Positions 53,322 through 63,069 of a stretch of 64,000 nucleotides of DNA are shown one piece after another. Position 1 is the stretch's first letter. The number at the start of each line of letters is the position of its first letter. The DNA comes from CAZJLP01 sp964546955 (lineage in GTDB: Bacteria; Verrucomicrobiota; Verrucomicrobiia; Opitutales; Opitutaceae): positions 4,601 through 68,600 of the forward strand of contig CAZJLP010000024.1 of the NCBI GenBank assembly GCA_964546955.1, given 5' to 3'. The translations under genes and the position numbers were made by a program. The notes under the pieces were generated by a model. The model was not told where the DNA came from, made no database searches, and saw only the letters and a program-made list of their open reading frames with translations.

Positions 53322-54272
53322 ATGCCTGTCGTCACCTTTCTCCACAGTCCCGTCGGCCGCGCCGCTCGGCTGACCCTATCGTTGGGGGCTTTGGTCGCCC
53401 TGCTTTCCTTCGCGGATTGGTCGGCGTTCGCCGCGCTTAGGGACCGAGTGGACGTGGCCCTTTTGCTGGCCGGTGCGGCGCTCACCGCTCTCACCTACCC
53501 ACTTTGCGCGTGGCGGTGGTGGTTGCTGATGCGCGCCCAGGATTTTGCTCTCCCCTTCAATCGGGCCCACGCAATCACCTGGATCGGTCAATTCTACAAT
53601 GCCTTTCTGCCTGGAGGCATCGGCGGAGACTTGACCCGCCTTGCTTATGCGTTTGCCGATTCACCCACCCGAAAAGCGCGCGCGACGACAGCAATGGTCG
53701 CTGATCGCCTGATCGGCTTCGCGGTGCTGGTCCTGATTGCGGTCTTCCTGGTCATCTTCCACACCACCGGCCGCCACATCAACGTCGCGGGGGTGCCTTT
53801 CTGGGCGGTCGCGACGTGCGGCATCGTCATCGCTGGCGCCTTCGCGCCGCTGGGACTGCCTTTGATCATTTCGAGACTTCCAGCGTCGTTCCAAACCTCG
53901 CTCCAAACGGTCGCGCGGACCCCGCGCATCAATGCGCTCGCCGCCGCCGCCAGCGCGGTGGTATGGGCGGTGGATTTTCTCGGCGGTTGGCTGCTGTCTC
54001 AGAGTCTCGGTCTGTCGCTATCCCCGGTGGATATCTCGCTTGGATTGGCCGTCGCGTATCTGTCCACTATCCTGCCGATCAGCATCGGCGGCCACGGCGT
54101 ACGAGAAGGCGCCCTCGTGTTGACGCTCGCCACTCTCGGCACGGGTTTGGACCCTCAGCAGCTCACGTCGCTGGCAATTCTGGTCTGGGCCGTGACATTG
54201 GCCACAAGCCTGCTGGGTGGCCTTGTTCTAATCACTTACCGGCCGTCACAAACGGTTCGGCCAGAAGCGTGA
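53322..54272 (+). CDS. YbhN/AglD-type flippase-like membrane protein (UPF0104)
   Basis: A 316-residue membrane protein with about eight helices. FYNAFLPGGIGGDLTRLAYAF (about residues 91-111) and ISIGGHGVREGAL (about 244-256) are the family signatures, and PLCAWRWWLLMRAQ precedes them. It is the second member in the window (other at 4201-5202). It overlaps the convergent GT-C gene at 54232 by 41 bases at their 3' ends. Proposed role: lipid-linked sugar translocation or modification, unproven. Confidence 0.87.
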   Translation: MPVVTFLHSPVGRAARLTLSLGALVALLSFADWSAFAALRDRVDVALLLAGAALTALTYPLCAWRWWLLMRAQDFALPFNRAHAITWIGQFYNAFLPGGIGGDLTRLAYAFADSPTRKARATTAMVADRLIGFAVLVLIAVFLVIFHTTGRHINVAGVPFWAVATCGIVIAGAFAPLGLPLIISRLPASFQTSLQTVARTPRINALAAAASAVVWAVDFLGGWLLSQSLGLSLSPVDISLGLAVAYLSTILPISIGGHGVREGALVLTLATLGTGLDPQQLTSLAILVWAVTLATSLLGGLVLITYRPSQTVRPEA

Positions 54273-56385
54273 CTTCCGACTGGTGCAGGGCAAAACTGCG
54301 TAGCTGCCCACGTTCCTGGCTCAGCCGGACCGGACTTCGCGCACACTTGAGGTCGACACGATTCGCTCCGGGCCTGAGCGAAATGTCCGTCAACAGCACA
54401 TCACAGGGCTCGGCCGCCACGTTTGTCGTGAAGCATAACTGGCCGTTGAGGTATATCCGGACCTCGTCCGATCCCGTGCCGCTGAGTCGGAGCTTGATCG
54501 TGCTGTCCGCGGTATAGGAGTAGGGATTGAAGTACGAAAGCGCCGCCTCACCGCTCCAGGACCATCGCGGGAGAGAAAGAATATTTCCGTGCGCCGCCGA
54601 ATGCCAGCCATGGCCAAACGTCAGGCCCGTCGCGACGGGCAATTCAGTGCGGGAGCCCGGTCTCAATATCACGAGCACCTGATTGCCAAGTTCGTGCTCG
54701 ATGCGTTCGGTTCGACCCAACGCCGCCAACTCCTCTAGGAGTTTATCGCCGTGGTCGGCGAAGCCCTTGCGATTGATATAAAGCCCGGAAAAGCCGTAGC
54801 GTTCAAGACGCCGAGTCAGTTCCGCCGCCGTTGCGCTATTCAGCTCGCGCTGCCACCTCCCTCGCGCGCGGCCTTTGAGCGCTCCATAGCTGAAACGAAG
54901 CGTCTCAGTGGTCACATAGGGGCGAAAATGTTCGTAGTCGCCCAGCCGGTGGGGAGTCTGGGCCTCCGGAAACACGAGGACAGGGAACTGGAAAACCATG
55001 GCGCCTTGCCCGAGCCGTTTCTCGAGCGAGTCACCGAATTTTCGATCGGCCTCGATTGCCCGGGCGATGTGAGACCGCTCCGCCTCGGTTGCCCTGCGCG
55101 GCACTTGGTCCCAGATACCGACTAGGGCGAGCAAAGCCGCCACGGCCGCGCGACTCCACGAGGGCCAGGCAAAAGTGAGACGGGACAGCCGCGAGGTGAG
55201 AAACAAGAGAACGATCGCCGAGAGAAAGATGCTGAACCGGTTGGTCGCACGGAACAGGTGCAGTCCGGAAAAAAAAGCGAGAATGTTGGTCACGCCTCCA
55301 ATCGAAGCATAGGCCACCACCCAAAAAGCCGGAAGGGCAGCGCCGGGGAGACGTCGGCGACGAAGCGCGCACACAAACGTTTCCGCCGCGAGTGCGAGGA
55401 GGGCTGCGATTCCAATCAAGCCAAGGTATGGCGAAAAGGCCTCTCCACGCCAATCCGACCAGCGAAGATAGCGGTGACCAAAGAAGGCCAGGTCGTCGAA
55501 CCGGTGCACATTCGGCGGCAAAAAGAGTTCCAACGGCTTCAGCGCGTAACGCTCGGTCGAGCCATAATTGCGAACCAGCGGTGAAACCGCGGCCGAGTCC
55601 GTGGGATAAACCCACGTGGGAAACTCCGATATTACAAAACCGAGGATCGCTACTGCGAGAGCGGCGACCGCGAGCCGAATATTCTCCCGACGCCGGGGGC
55701 CGATCAACTGGATGACAAGCGCCCAGCCCAGGAGCTGCAGGTAAAAAAACAGGTTGTAGGGATTGCTCAGCCCCAAAACCGCCGCGGAGAAAAGGCAGAA
55801 CAACCCGCCCCTTCTCCGCATCTCAACGCGGCGGCTTGCTGCGATCAGAGCACATGAAACGAGCGCGAGGGGCACAGTCCAGGAAAAGACGAGCGTGAAA
55901 TGAGCCAGCCCTCGAGTGAACGTCTGAAAGGTAAAGGCGAACACCAAGGCGGCTCCCATCGACCATTCCCAACGCCAGCGAAGCCAGCGCGCGCAATAGT
56001 AGAAACTCACGGCAGAAGAAACCGTGGCCAGAAGTAGCGCCAAATTCACGGCAGGGTAAAACCCAATGACGCGGGTCGCCGCTCCAATCAGCCAAATCAG
56101 AGGAAGGTCTGAAGCAGGATAGGCGTTCCAGTTAGCGCCAAACGGCGCCCCCAGCCTCGAGATAACCTGGGACCCAAGCGGTACGGTGTCGCCCTCCGCC
56201 GCCGCCCGGATTCGCGCCAGCACTTCGAAGGAATCGCCGCTGTAATCGGTGGGAAGATTCCATGAGGCCGCGGTCCATTTTTCGTAATGCCAGCACCATA
56301 CAAGCGTGGCTAGAATTACGAGGACGGCGAGGCGAGCCGACGCAGCAGCGTCGAGCAAAACAAACTTTGGGAGGGTATAGCGCAC
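54232..56385 (-). CDS. Very large GT-C-like membrane protein with C-terminal beta domain
   Basis: A 717-residue protein starting at GTG 56385. Membrane helices occupy about residues 17-430, with an acidic loop near NLPTDYSGDSFEVLARI (about 43-59). A soluble region follows and ends in the shared beta domain (pattern IKLRLSG...VRIYLNGQL...LLTDISLRPGANRVDLKC). The N-terminal arrangement resembles YfhO-like and other GT-C polyprenyl-phosphate glycosyltransferases. The 3' end overlaps the convergent gene by 41 bases. Product unknown. Confidence 0.77.
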   Translation of the reverse strand: MRYTLPKFVLLDAAASARLAVLVILATLVWCWHYEKWTAASWNLPTDYSGDSFEVLARIRAAAEGDTVPLGSQVISRLGAPFGANWNAYPASDLPLIWLIGAATRVIGFYPAVNLALLLATVSSAVSFYYCARWLRWRWEWSMGAALVFAFTFQTFTRGLAHFTLVFSWTVPLALVSCALIAASRRVEMRRRGGLFCLFSAAVLGLSNPYNLFFYLQLLGWALVIQLIGPRRRENIRLAVAALAVAILGFVISEFPTWVYPTDSAAVSPLVRNYGSTERYALKPLELFLPPNVHRFDDLAFFGHRYLRWSDWRGEAFSPYLGLIGIAALLALAAETFVCALRRRRLPGAALPAFWVVAYASIGGVTNILAFFSGLHLFRATNRFSIFLSAIVLLFLTSRLSRLTFAWPSWSRAAVAALLALVGIWDQVPRRATEAERSHIARAIEADRKFGDSLEKRLGQGAMVFQFPVLVFPEAQTPHRLGDYEHFRPYVTTETLRFSYGALKGRARGRWQRELNSATAAELTRRLERYGFSGLYINRKGFADHGDKLLEELAALGRTERIEHELGNQVLVILRPGSRTELPVATGLTFGHGWHSAAHGNILSLPRWSWSGEAALSYFNPYSYTADSTIKLRLSGTGSDEVRIYLNGQLCFTTNVAAEPCDVLLTDISLRPGANRVDLKCARSPVRLSQERGQLRSFALHQSEVTLLAEPFVTAGK

Positions 56386-56614
56386 CGCTGGATGGGGGGT
56401 TGGGCGCAGGAGATGGACTGGAGATGAGTAGAAGGGAAGCGGGACGGAGGCGCAAGCTCGTAGTGGGTGCCCCGTCAGCCAAAATGTGTGACACCCGCAG
56501 CAAGTGACAACGATTCAACTGTAACAGAAATGCGAGGCGACGGGCGCCCTTGAACGCAGTAAACACTTTGCCTTGCCAGAGGCCGTTGGGATCGCCGACC
56601 TTTCAGCCTCCCTG

Positions 56615-58276
56615 ATGCGCTCTTCTCCTTTCGCCGTCCAGCGGGGCGGCGCGATCGCCAGACGCCGCCATTTTTATGACGGGTTTTCCTTCGACGACTT
56701 CGCTCCCGGCTCGGCTTGGATCAAGGAAAAGGCGGTCGCGCGCATTCCAGCCCTGCCGCGACTGCGGCAGGTTCGGATAACGGGCGAGCTTTTGCTTCAT
56801 CCTGACTTGTCGGGCATCGAGCTGCCCCCTCCCCGACTTGAAATATATATATCTCGGCGCCTGGTCTCGACCCTAGCGCTGAGCTCGGCCCAGGCATGGG
56901 AAGTCTCGTATTCCTTTCCAGAGCCCGTCTCAAACACAGAGGTGCCGGTCGCGTTCAAGCTGCGCGAGGTCGGCACGACAAATTTTCTCGCGTGGCTTGG
57001 TCGCGTGGCGGAACGCTGGCGGTGGGCGGCGCGATTTCAGCGCTTCCGCAAACAGAACCGGAACCGCCAATACCGCATTCATCGGATCGAGGCGGATGGA
57101 GAAACGGTCTTCGATTTCGCGCATCGCCATGGTCCTTATGCAGCCGCCTTCGCGCGCAAGGTGGCAAAGATCGGGCTCAACGTCGTCGGTTTTTTCACCG
57201 CCGACCTTGGCGTTGGCGAATCAGCCCGATGCATGGTCCGGGCCGCGCAGGCCGCTGGGTTACCCGTCGCCCCCATTGGACTGAAGCTGCCCTGCAAAGC
57301 GAGCCAGACCGATACGTCCTTTTCGAACCTGTTGCAGGAAACAAACCCCTATCCGGTCAACGTCTTCCACTTGGATGCTCCGAGTTCCGCGGACATCGAC
57401 AGCCGTCACGGATCCGCCTTTCGCCGCGGGAAACACAACATCGGATACTGGGCCTGGGAACTTTCCCAATTTCCAGATGCCTGGCTGGCCTATTTTGATT
57501 ACTTCCAGGAAATCTGGTGCCCATCCAATTTCGTCCGCGATGCGATCGCGCCCAAATCGCCGCTGCCGGTTTTCACAATGCCGCACGCCGTCGAGTTTCG
57601 CCGCCCTCAAGAATCCCCGAACGAACTTCGGCGAAAATTTGGCCTCCCGTTCGAGAAGTACCTCTTCTTGTTTCTTTACGACCTCAACAGTTACTCTGAA
57701 CGGAAAAATCCGCGCGCGGTCGTCGATGCATTCCGTCGGGCGGGCCTCCACCAGGACGAGGCCGCGCTCGTGGTGAAAGTGCACGGGCAGCGCGGCAACG
57801 AAAAGGAGTTTGAAGCGCTTCGCCAAGCCACCGCCGATCTCCCGGGCACAATCCTGCTATCCTCCACCCTGAGTCGCGGTGAGGTCTACGAATTGGAAGC
57901 AGCATGCGACGCCTTTGTCTCCTTGCACCGCGCTGAGGGTTTCGGGTTCGCTCCGGCTGAATGCATGTACCTCGGAAAGCCCGTGATATCGACCGACTGG
58001 TCGGCCACTGCAGAATTCCTCGACGGTTCGAATGGCTGTCCTGTGCGTTATACGCTCACCAGGCTGCAGCAAAACCATGGTCCGTATTCGAAAGGCCAGA
58101 TTTGGGCAGACCCCGACGTCGACCATGCAGCCGAATGGATGCAGCGGTTGGTTGCGGATCGTGCCTGGGGCCTGCAACTAGGCGATGCCGCCCGCCAGAC
58201 AATCGAGTCTCGATTTTCGCCCGCTCTCGTGGGGGCCCGCTATCGCCAGCGTCTCGATGCAATTGCAAGCTGGTAA
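56615..58276 (+). CDS. GT4 glycosyltransferase with N-terminal beta-rich extension
   Basis: About 553 residues. The first 170 are beta-rich and soluble, then a GT-B pair of domains follows. VVGFFTADLGVGESARCMVRAA begins the acceptor domain, CPSNFVRDAI is in the hinge, and the donor side has LFLYDLNSYSERKNPRAVVDAF and the E-x7-E region SLHRAEGFGFAPAECMYLGKPV. Enzymes with this layout add sugars in O-antigen synthesis. ATG 56615 is chosen; the frame reaches TTG 56573. An AT-repeat (TATATATAT) inside the gene is in-frame and unremarkable. Confidence 0.88.
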   Translation: MRSSPFAVQRGGAIARRRHFYDGFSFDDFAPGSAWIKEKAVARIPALPRLRQVRITGELLLHPDLSGIELPPPRLEIYISRRLVSTLALSSAQAWEVSYSFPEPVSNTEVPVAFKLREVGTTNFLAWLGRVAERWRWAARFQRFRKQNRNRQYRIHRIEADGETVFDFAHRHGPYAAAFARKVAKIGLNVVGFFTADLGVGESARCMVRAAQAAGLPVAPIGLKLPCKASQTDTSFSNLLQETNPYPVNVFHLDAPSSADIDSRHGSAFRRGKHNIGYWAWELSQFPDAWLAYFDYFQEIWCPSNFVRDAIAPKSPLPVFTMPHAVEFRRPQESPNELRRKFGLPFEKYLFLFLYDLNSYSERKNPRAVVDAFRRAGLHQDEAALVVKVHGQRGNEKEFEALRQATADLPGTILLSSTLSRGEVYELEAACDAFVSLHRAEGFGFAPAECMYLGKPVISTDWSATAEFLDGSNGCPVRYTLTRLQQNHGPYSKGQIWADPDVDHAAEWMQRLVADRAWGLQLGDAARQTIESRFSPALVGARYRQRLDAIASW

Positions 58277-58330
58277 AAGGCGGGCCGGGTGCGCTAATCT
58301 TGCCGTTTTTCGACCTCCTGCTCCCGCGGA

Positions 58331-59020
58331 ATGAAAGTATCGATCATCATCCCTTGCTTCAACGAATGCCGCACCATTCGCGAGATCGTGGAAGCTGTTC
58401 GAGCATCGGAACTAACGGAAAAGGAAATCATCGTGATAGACGACTGTTCGACCGACGGGACGAGGGAGGTCTTGAAAGCCGAAATCACTCCGTTGGTCAG
58501 CCAGGTGATCTATCACGAGAAAAATCAAGGGAAAGGCGCGGCATTGAGGAGTGGATTCGCGGCCGCCACCGGCGAGATCGTTATTATTCAGGATGCGGAT
58601 TTGGAATACGACCCCGCCGAGTACCCCAAACTGATCAAACCGATCACCTCCGGGAAGGCGGACGTCGTGTTCGGGTCACGGTTTCAGGGCGGCCAAGCCC
58701 ATCGCGTAGTCTATTTTTGGCACATGATTGGAAATCGCGTACTGACGTTGATTTCGAACATGCTGACCAACCTGAATCTGACGGACATGGAAACCTGTTA
58801 CAAGGTGTTCAAACGGGATGTGCTGCAGCGCATCCAGGTGGAAGAGGATCGCTTCGGCTTCGAGCCCGAGATCACCGCCAAAGTGTCCAAACTCGGCTGC
58901 GTCATTTATGAGGTGGGGATTTCGTACTATGGTCGAACCTACGCAGAAGGGAAAAAAATCGGCCTAAAGGACGGCTTTCGCGCTGTCTACGCGATGTTGA
59001 AATACAACCTTTTCCGCTGA
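58331..59020 (+). CDS. GT2 glycosyltransferase, polyprenyl-phosphate sugar synthase-like
   Basis: A 229-residue soluble family 2 enzyme: VSIIIPCFNECRTIREIVEAV, IVIDDCSTDGTREVL, DADLEYDPAEYPKL (about residues 92-105) and GSRFQGG. The C-terminal GRTYAEGKKIGLKDGF is characteristic of dolichol- and polyprenyl-phosphate mannose or glucose synthases. It probably charges the lipid carrier used by the neighbouring GT-C proteins. It lies 54 bases after the GT4 gene and 11 bases before a methyltransferase gene. Confidence 0.92.
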   Translation: MKVSIIIPCFNECRTIREIVEAVRASELTEKEIIVIDDCSTDGTREVLKAEITPLVSQVIYHEKNQGKGAALRSGFAAATGEIVIIQDADLEYDPAEYPKLIKPITSGKADVVFGSRFQGGQAHRVVYFWHMIGNRVLTLISNMLTNLNLTDMETCYKVFKRDVLQRIQVEEDRFGFEPEITAKVSKLGCVIYEVGISYYGRTYAEGKKIGLKDGFRAVYAMLKYNLFR

Positions 59021-59031
59021 TCGCGGTGGCC

Positions 59032-59766
59032 ATGACGACCATGAGCTCTGCTTCCGTTCCGAACGCCCAAGCCAACACCGAGGAATTCGAATTTGCCGCC
59101 CTCCAACAGGCGCACAACTACCGGAAGGCTCTCTTGGCGGAGTTTTTCGCCTATCTAAGAGGAAACATTCTCGAAGTAGGGGCAGGCATAGGACAGTTCT
59201 CACCCACGATCCGCGAACTGCCCGGAGTAACGCGGCTCCTGTCGGTCGAACCCGACCCAAAATTCCTGCCGCGCCTGCGCAAGGCGGTGCCGGAAGATAC
59301 GATCGTGCCGGGCACGGCTCGTGACGTCCCGCCAGGCGTCGCATGGGACGCAATCATCACAATCAATGTCTTGGAGCACATCCAGCACGACGAACCCGAA
59401 CTGGCCTTGTACCGCGAACTGCTCGACAAGACTTCGGGCCACCTTTGCCTCTTCGTGCCGGCGAGTCCTGAAATCTACGCACCGATCGACAAGGATTTCG
59501 GCCATTTTCGCCGTTACACGAAAGGCGAACTCGAAACGAAGGTCACGAAAGCAGGCTTCGAAATCGTATCGCTTCGCTACTACAATTGGCTGGGCTACTT
59601 CGCGTGGTGGTTCGGTTTTCGCTGCCTGCGGCAGCGCAGTTTCGCGCGGTGGGCCGTGCGACTCTATGATCAGGCTGCCTTTCCGATGGTGCACTGGATG
59701 GAGACCCACCTGGGAGCCCCGCCATTCGGACAAAGTCTTCTCTTGATCGCGAAAGCGTCGCGTTGA
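59032..59766 (+). CDS. SAM-dependent methyltransferase
   Basis: A 244-residue class I methyltransferase with ILEVGAGIGQFSPTI (about residues 45-59), the acidic SVEPDP strand, INVLEHIQHDEPELALY, and a hydrophobic C-terminal half with LGYFAWWFGFRCL, which may sit on the membrane. Its acceptor may be a lipid-linked glycan. ATG 59032 is chosen; GTG 59026 and ATG 59041 are near. It is convergent with the GT-C gene that ends at 59775. Confidence 0.88.
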   Translation: MTTMSSASVPNAQANTEEFEFAALQQAHNYRKALLAEFFAYLRGNILEVGAGIGQFSPTIRELPGVTRLLSVEPDPKFLPRLRKAVPEDTIVPGTARDVPPGVAWDAIITINVLEHIQHDEPELALYRELLDKTSGHLCLFVPASPEIYAPIDKDFGHFRRYTKGELETKVTKAGFEIVSLRYYNWLGYFAWWFGFRCLRQRSFARWAVRLYDQAAFPMVHWMETHLGAPPFGQSLLLIAKASR

Positions 59767-59774
59767 GCGGAACG

Positions 59775-61373
59775 CTATTTCTTTTCCGCGACAGTGACCT
59801 TCAAGTCGTAAACGCGGAAGGTGAGTTTAGGAGCTAACGGGTCCGCGACTGTCGCCGTACCTTCGGTTTCGAACTTGAGCAGATTGACACCGGGGTTCAG
59901 CCCGATGTCTTTCAAATCAACCTTGACCCGCTGCCGACCGATTTCCTGCTTCCATGCGACCCGGTCTCCAATCGAAACACTCAGTTCCCGCGGCGTGCGA
60001 GACTCCAACACGAACTCGATGCGGGCCACAATGGGCGAGGCATGCGGATTTTCAATTCGTACATTCGCGCTGGCTTCAGCCCACCGCCAATAGTCCCAGA
60101 AGGTGCGTTGCGCGTCGAGCCAGGGACCTTCGAACTTCACGGTGACCGGCTGGTGCGACACCGGCACGGTGCGGACGTGAGACGGCCCCGCGATCGTGAC
60201 CCCGTCGCCGCCCGGGGGCTTCAGAAGACTCGGCGCATTCAGCAAAGACAAGTTGCCCAGCACAAGCAGCCACCACCAGCGCGCCCCTTTGGGCAACAGC
60301 ACATTGAACGCCAGAACCATCGGCAGGAGCACGCGTCCGGAAGCGCCTGGCTCCCCCTCCCACACCGCCTCTCCGAGGAAGGGCATCAATAGCGCGAATC
60401 CCGCGCCCACCCGCCACCAGGCCTCCCGCCAGCGCGGTCGAAATGCGATCAACGCAAATTGCGTCGAAAGGGCGACGAGGACGAAGAGACTGCTCAGCGA
60501 GCCTGATCGCATTGTGCTGTCGCCGAGGTTTGCGATCACGACCGCCCACTTGTCGATGTACTCCGCGAAGGGAGCGGCGAAAGCCCGGTGAGCTGCCTCC
60601 GGTCCGACCGGACCGAGCGCGCTCACCAGAAAAGCGAACCAGCAAAGCGCCGGCGCGACGACGCACAACCCACGCAATGCCACCTTTCCCCACCCAAGTA
60701 GGCCCGGCTCGACCGGCCGCGCTACGACGCCCGCCCCGAAAAGATTCGTTTCCTTCCCCAGCCCCGCGACACCCATCAGCGCCGCTGCCAGCCAGGGGCG
60801 GTTGGCTTCGAAAAGCGCTACGGCTGACGCGATCATCAATAGGCTGGGACCGTCAACCAGGGCGGCGCTCACGCTTGTGATAAGTCCGCAGGAAAAGAGC
60901 ACGGCCACCCACCGCGCGTAGTTTTCCCAGTCGATCGGCGGGAACCACCTCAACAGCACTACGGCGAGCGCAAGCCAGCAGGCCACGTTCTGCAACGCAT
61001 AAACCTGCACGATCCATTCCGGTTTGCCAAATCCCAGCACGTGCGCCGTCCAACAAAAGAGCATCCGCCTGGCACGATACGGCAGGTTGTCCACCGCGTC
61101 GCGCATCTCGGGGCGCCGGATATCCGGGCGGACCGCAAGTTGAACGTACCACTGCGAATCGTAGCCGGGGGAGCGCGACTGGCGGTAATAGTCCAGCGCT
61201 TTGACCTCTGGAAGAAACCTATCCGTATAGACGTCGCCGAAAATGATCAGGGCGGTGAATCCCTTGCCGGGGATGTAGAAATTCCCGATCAAACCCAAGA
61301 ATAGGACAACGGTCAGGCACATTGCCCACACCCGGAGCTTGTTGCTGGAATAAAACCTCTTGAGGTCGATCAC
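59775..61373 (-). CDS. GT-C-like membrane protein with C-terminal beta domain (paralogue of 61398)
   Basis: About 532 residues from GTG 61373. Ten or so helices, an acidic first loop with SPGYDSQWYVQLAVRPDIRR, and a soluble C-terminus of about 130 residues ending in the shared beta domain (ARIEFVLESRTPRELSVSI, IGLNPGVNLLKFET, RVYDLKV). The first loop and the last domain match the protein encoded divergently from 61398 (YDGIAYGQIATDPSLR...DNIAYRGRRIL), so the two are paralogues. Likely a periplasmic glycosyltransferase. The frame is open to 61559, but residues before the GTG are unlike protein. Confidence 0.76.
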   Translation of the reverse strand: MIDLKRFYSSNKLRVWAMCLTVVLFLGLIGNFYIPGKGFTALIIFGDVYTDRFLPEVKALDYYRQSRSPGYDSQWYVQLAVRPDIRRPEMRDAVDNLPYRARRMLFCWTAHVLGFGKPEWIVQVYALQNVACWLALAVVLLRWFPPIDWENYARWVAVLFSCGLITSVSAALVDGPSLLMIASAVALFEANRPWLAAALMGVAGLGKETNLFGAGVVARPVEPGLLGWGKVALRGLCVVAPALCWFAFLVSALGPVGPEAAHRAFAAPFAEYIDKWAVVIANLGDSTMRSGSLSSLFVLVALSTQFALIAFRPRWREAWWRVGAGFALLMPFLGEAVWEGEPGASGRVLLPMVLAFNVLLPKGARWWWLLVLGNLSLLNAPSLLKPPGGDGVTIAGPSHVRTVPVSHQPVTVKFEGPWLDAQRTFWDYWRWAEASANVRIENPHASPIVARIEFVLESRTPRELSVSIGDRVAWKQEIGRQRVKVDLKDIGLNPGVNLLKFETEGTATVADPLAPKLTFRVYDLKVTVAEKK

Positions 61374-61397
61374 AAAAGCACGTGAATTGCAGGCTCC

Positions 61398-63044
61398 TTG
61401 GCCACAAATGCAAGAAAGGATTCCACGAGTGCGCGCTCGGAACAAATCCGGCCAGCGAATCGCGCGCGATTGCGGGAATTCTTTCATCGGCGCGGTCCGC
61501 CCACTTCCGCCGCGGCTTGCGCGCTCTTTTTCGCACTCCTTGTCGCGCCGTTTTGGCACTGGCAGACCGGTTTCACCGCGTTCCTGCAGTTCGGCACGGA
61601 TGAACGCAGTCGCGCCGTCAGCGCGCTGCAGTCAGCGCCGATTTTCGTGTATTCAAGCCCATCGGCTTACGACGGAATCGCCTACGGGCAAATTGCGACC
61701 GATCCGTCCCTGCGAAATCCCGAATTTAAGCACGCGATCGACAATATCGCATATCGTGGGCGGCGGATTCTCATGTCCGCGCTTTCTTGGGCAATGGGAG
61801 GGGGCGATCCTTCCGCTGCCATCCAAGTGTACGCGGGTTTCAACGTCGGATTGTGGTTCGCTTTCGCCTGGATGCTGTGGCGCGCCTTGGGGGTTCGCGA
61901 CGCCTACGGGTGGGCGGCCTGGGCCGGCGTGATGTTCGCAGCGGGAACTCTTCACGCGGTGCGGCTGGCTCTCCCCGATTTGTTGGGTCTGGCATTGCTC
62001 GCAGCGAGCTTATGGGCGATGGAAAGCGGTCGCTCGACGCTCGCGGCGGGAGTGCTGGCCGCCGCGGTGACGGCACGAGAGACATGTTTGCTTTCTCTGC
62101 CCGGTATCCTAAATACGTCCTGGCGCGAGCCGCGCGCGTGGCGGACGAATGCGATCAGGACAGCGATCGTGGCACTTCCGGTTTTCGCCTGGGTGGCCTA
62201 CATCCGTTGGCAGTGGCCCGATCTGCGGCCCGATGCCGACGCCTTCGGCACCTTTGGAGTCGGACTCGTTTATAAATGGCTCGACGCGCTGGCATCATTG
62301 GCTGCGCCGGCACATCCGGCGCTCATGTGGGGTACGTTTCTCGCTTTGCTGAGCGCGACAGTTCAAATCGTCTACCTTCTAGCCCGGCCTGCGTGGAATG
62401 AACCCTATTGGCGGGCCGCGCTTCCCGTCGTCGTCCTGGTGTTTTTTTTGGGCCCCGCCGTTTGGGAAGGATACCCGGGGGCGTTCACTCGCGTCGTGCT
62501 TCCTCTACAACTCGCCTTCAACGTGCTCTGCCTCCGTCGGCGCGCTTCCGTCGTGCTGTTTGTCCTGGGTAATTTGAGCGTGGTTTCAGGAATCGAGTCG
62601 TTGAGCACACCGCCCTCCCCGGCCCACGAGCTAGGCAGCGCTCAAGTCCAAGGCGCGGTCGTCACGGCCTCCCGAGGCGAAGGTTGGCATCCGAACGAAG
62701 CGAGCCGGAGCCAGCTTCGCACGTGGGCAACGGCGGTCGCACAAATGGACCTGAGGGCCAGCACCCCGCAAGAGACTCGGGTGAGCCTCACCTTCGAAAT
62801 CCGCGGTTACCGCGACACCTCAATTACCATCGCACAAGACGGTACTTCCCTGTGGCAGGGCGATGTAGGCGTTGAACGCCGTCGCGTGTCTCTGGAGAAT
62901 GTCTCGATCCGCGGCGGTCGCACCCAACTCGTCTTCACTTCGACCGCTGCCGCGGTCAATGCAGGTGGCCGAGACGTCGCCTTCGCGGTGTACAATGTTC
63001 GTCTGTTGGAGCCGCTCACACCAGGCAACGCGAAAAGGCCCTGA
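61398..63044 (+). CDS. GT-C-like membrane protein with C-terminal beta domain (paralogue of 59775)
   Basis: Up to 548 residues. An N-terminal helix is followed by a loop with SAYDGIAYGQIATDPSLRNP and then IDNIAYRGRRIL, equivalent to the same loop of its divergent neighbour. About ten helices precede a C-terminal beta domain (SLTFEIRGYRDTSITIAQD, VSIRGGRTQLVFTS, AFAVYNVRLLEP). No ATG begins it: TTG 61398 or TTG 61470 are the only nearby starts. The 24-base gap to the neighbour's GTG is too short for two promoters, so either starts are wrong or a promoter lies inside a coding region. Confidence 0.75.
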   Translation: MATNARKDSTSARSEQIRPANRARLREFFHRRGPPTSAAACALFFALLVAPFWHWQTGFTAFLQFGTDERSRAVSALQSAPIFVYSSPSAYDGIAYGQIATDPSLRNPEFKHAIDNIAYRGRRILMSALSWAMGGGDPSAAIQVYAGFNVGLWFAFAWMLWRALGVRDAYGWAAWAGVMFAAGTLHAVRLALPDLLGLALLAASLWAMESGRSTLAAGVLAAAVTARETCLLSLPGILNTSWREPRAWRTNAIRTAIVALPVFAWVAYIRWQWPDLRPDADAFGTFGVGLVYKWLDALASLAAPAHPALMWGTFLALLSATVQIVYLLARPAWNEPYWRAALPVVVLVFFLGPAVWEGYPGAFTRVVLPLQLAFNVLCLRRRASVVLFVLGNLSVVSGIESLSTPPSPAHELGSAQVQGAVVTASRGEGWHPNEASRSQLRTWATAVAQMDLRASTPQETRVSLTFEIRGYRDTSITIAQDGTSLWQGDVGVERRRVSLENVSIRGGRTQLVFTSTAAAVNAGGRDVAFAVYNVRLLEPLTPGNAKRP

Positions 63045-63069
63045 ACGCCAAATCGCGCGCCGCCCTTCC

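Noticed and set aside
56845..56860. Short AT dinucleotide run (phase-variable repeat candidate)
   Set aside because: Only about five AT units within a coding region, with no frame break; too short to suggest phase variation.
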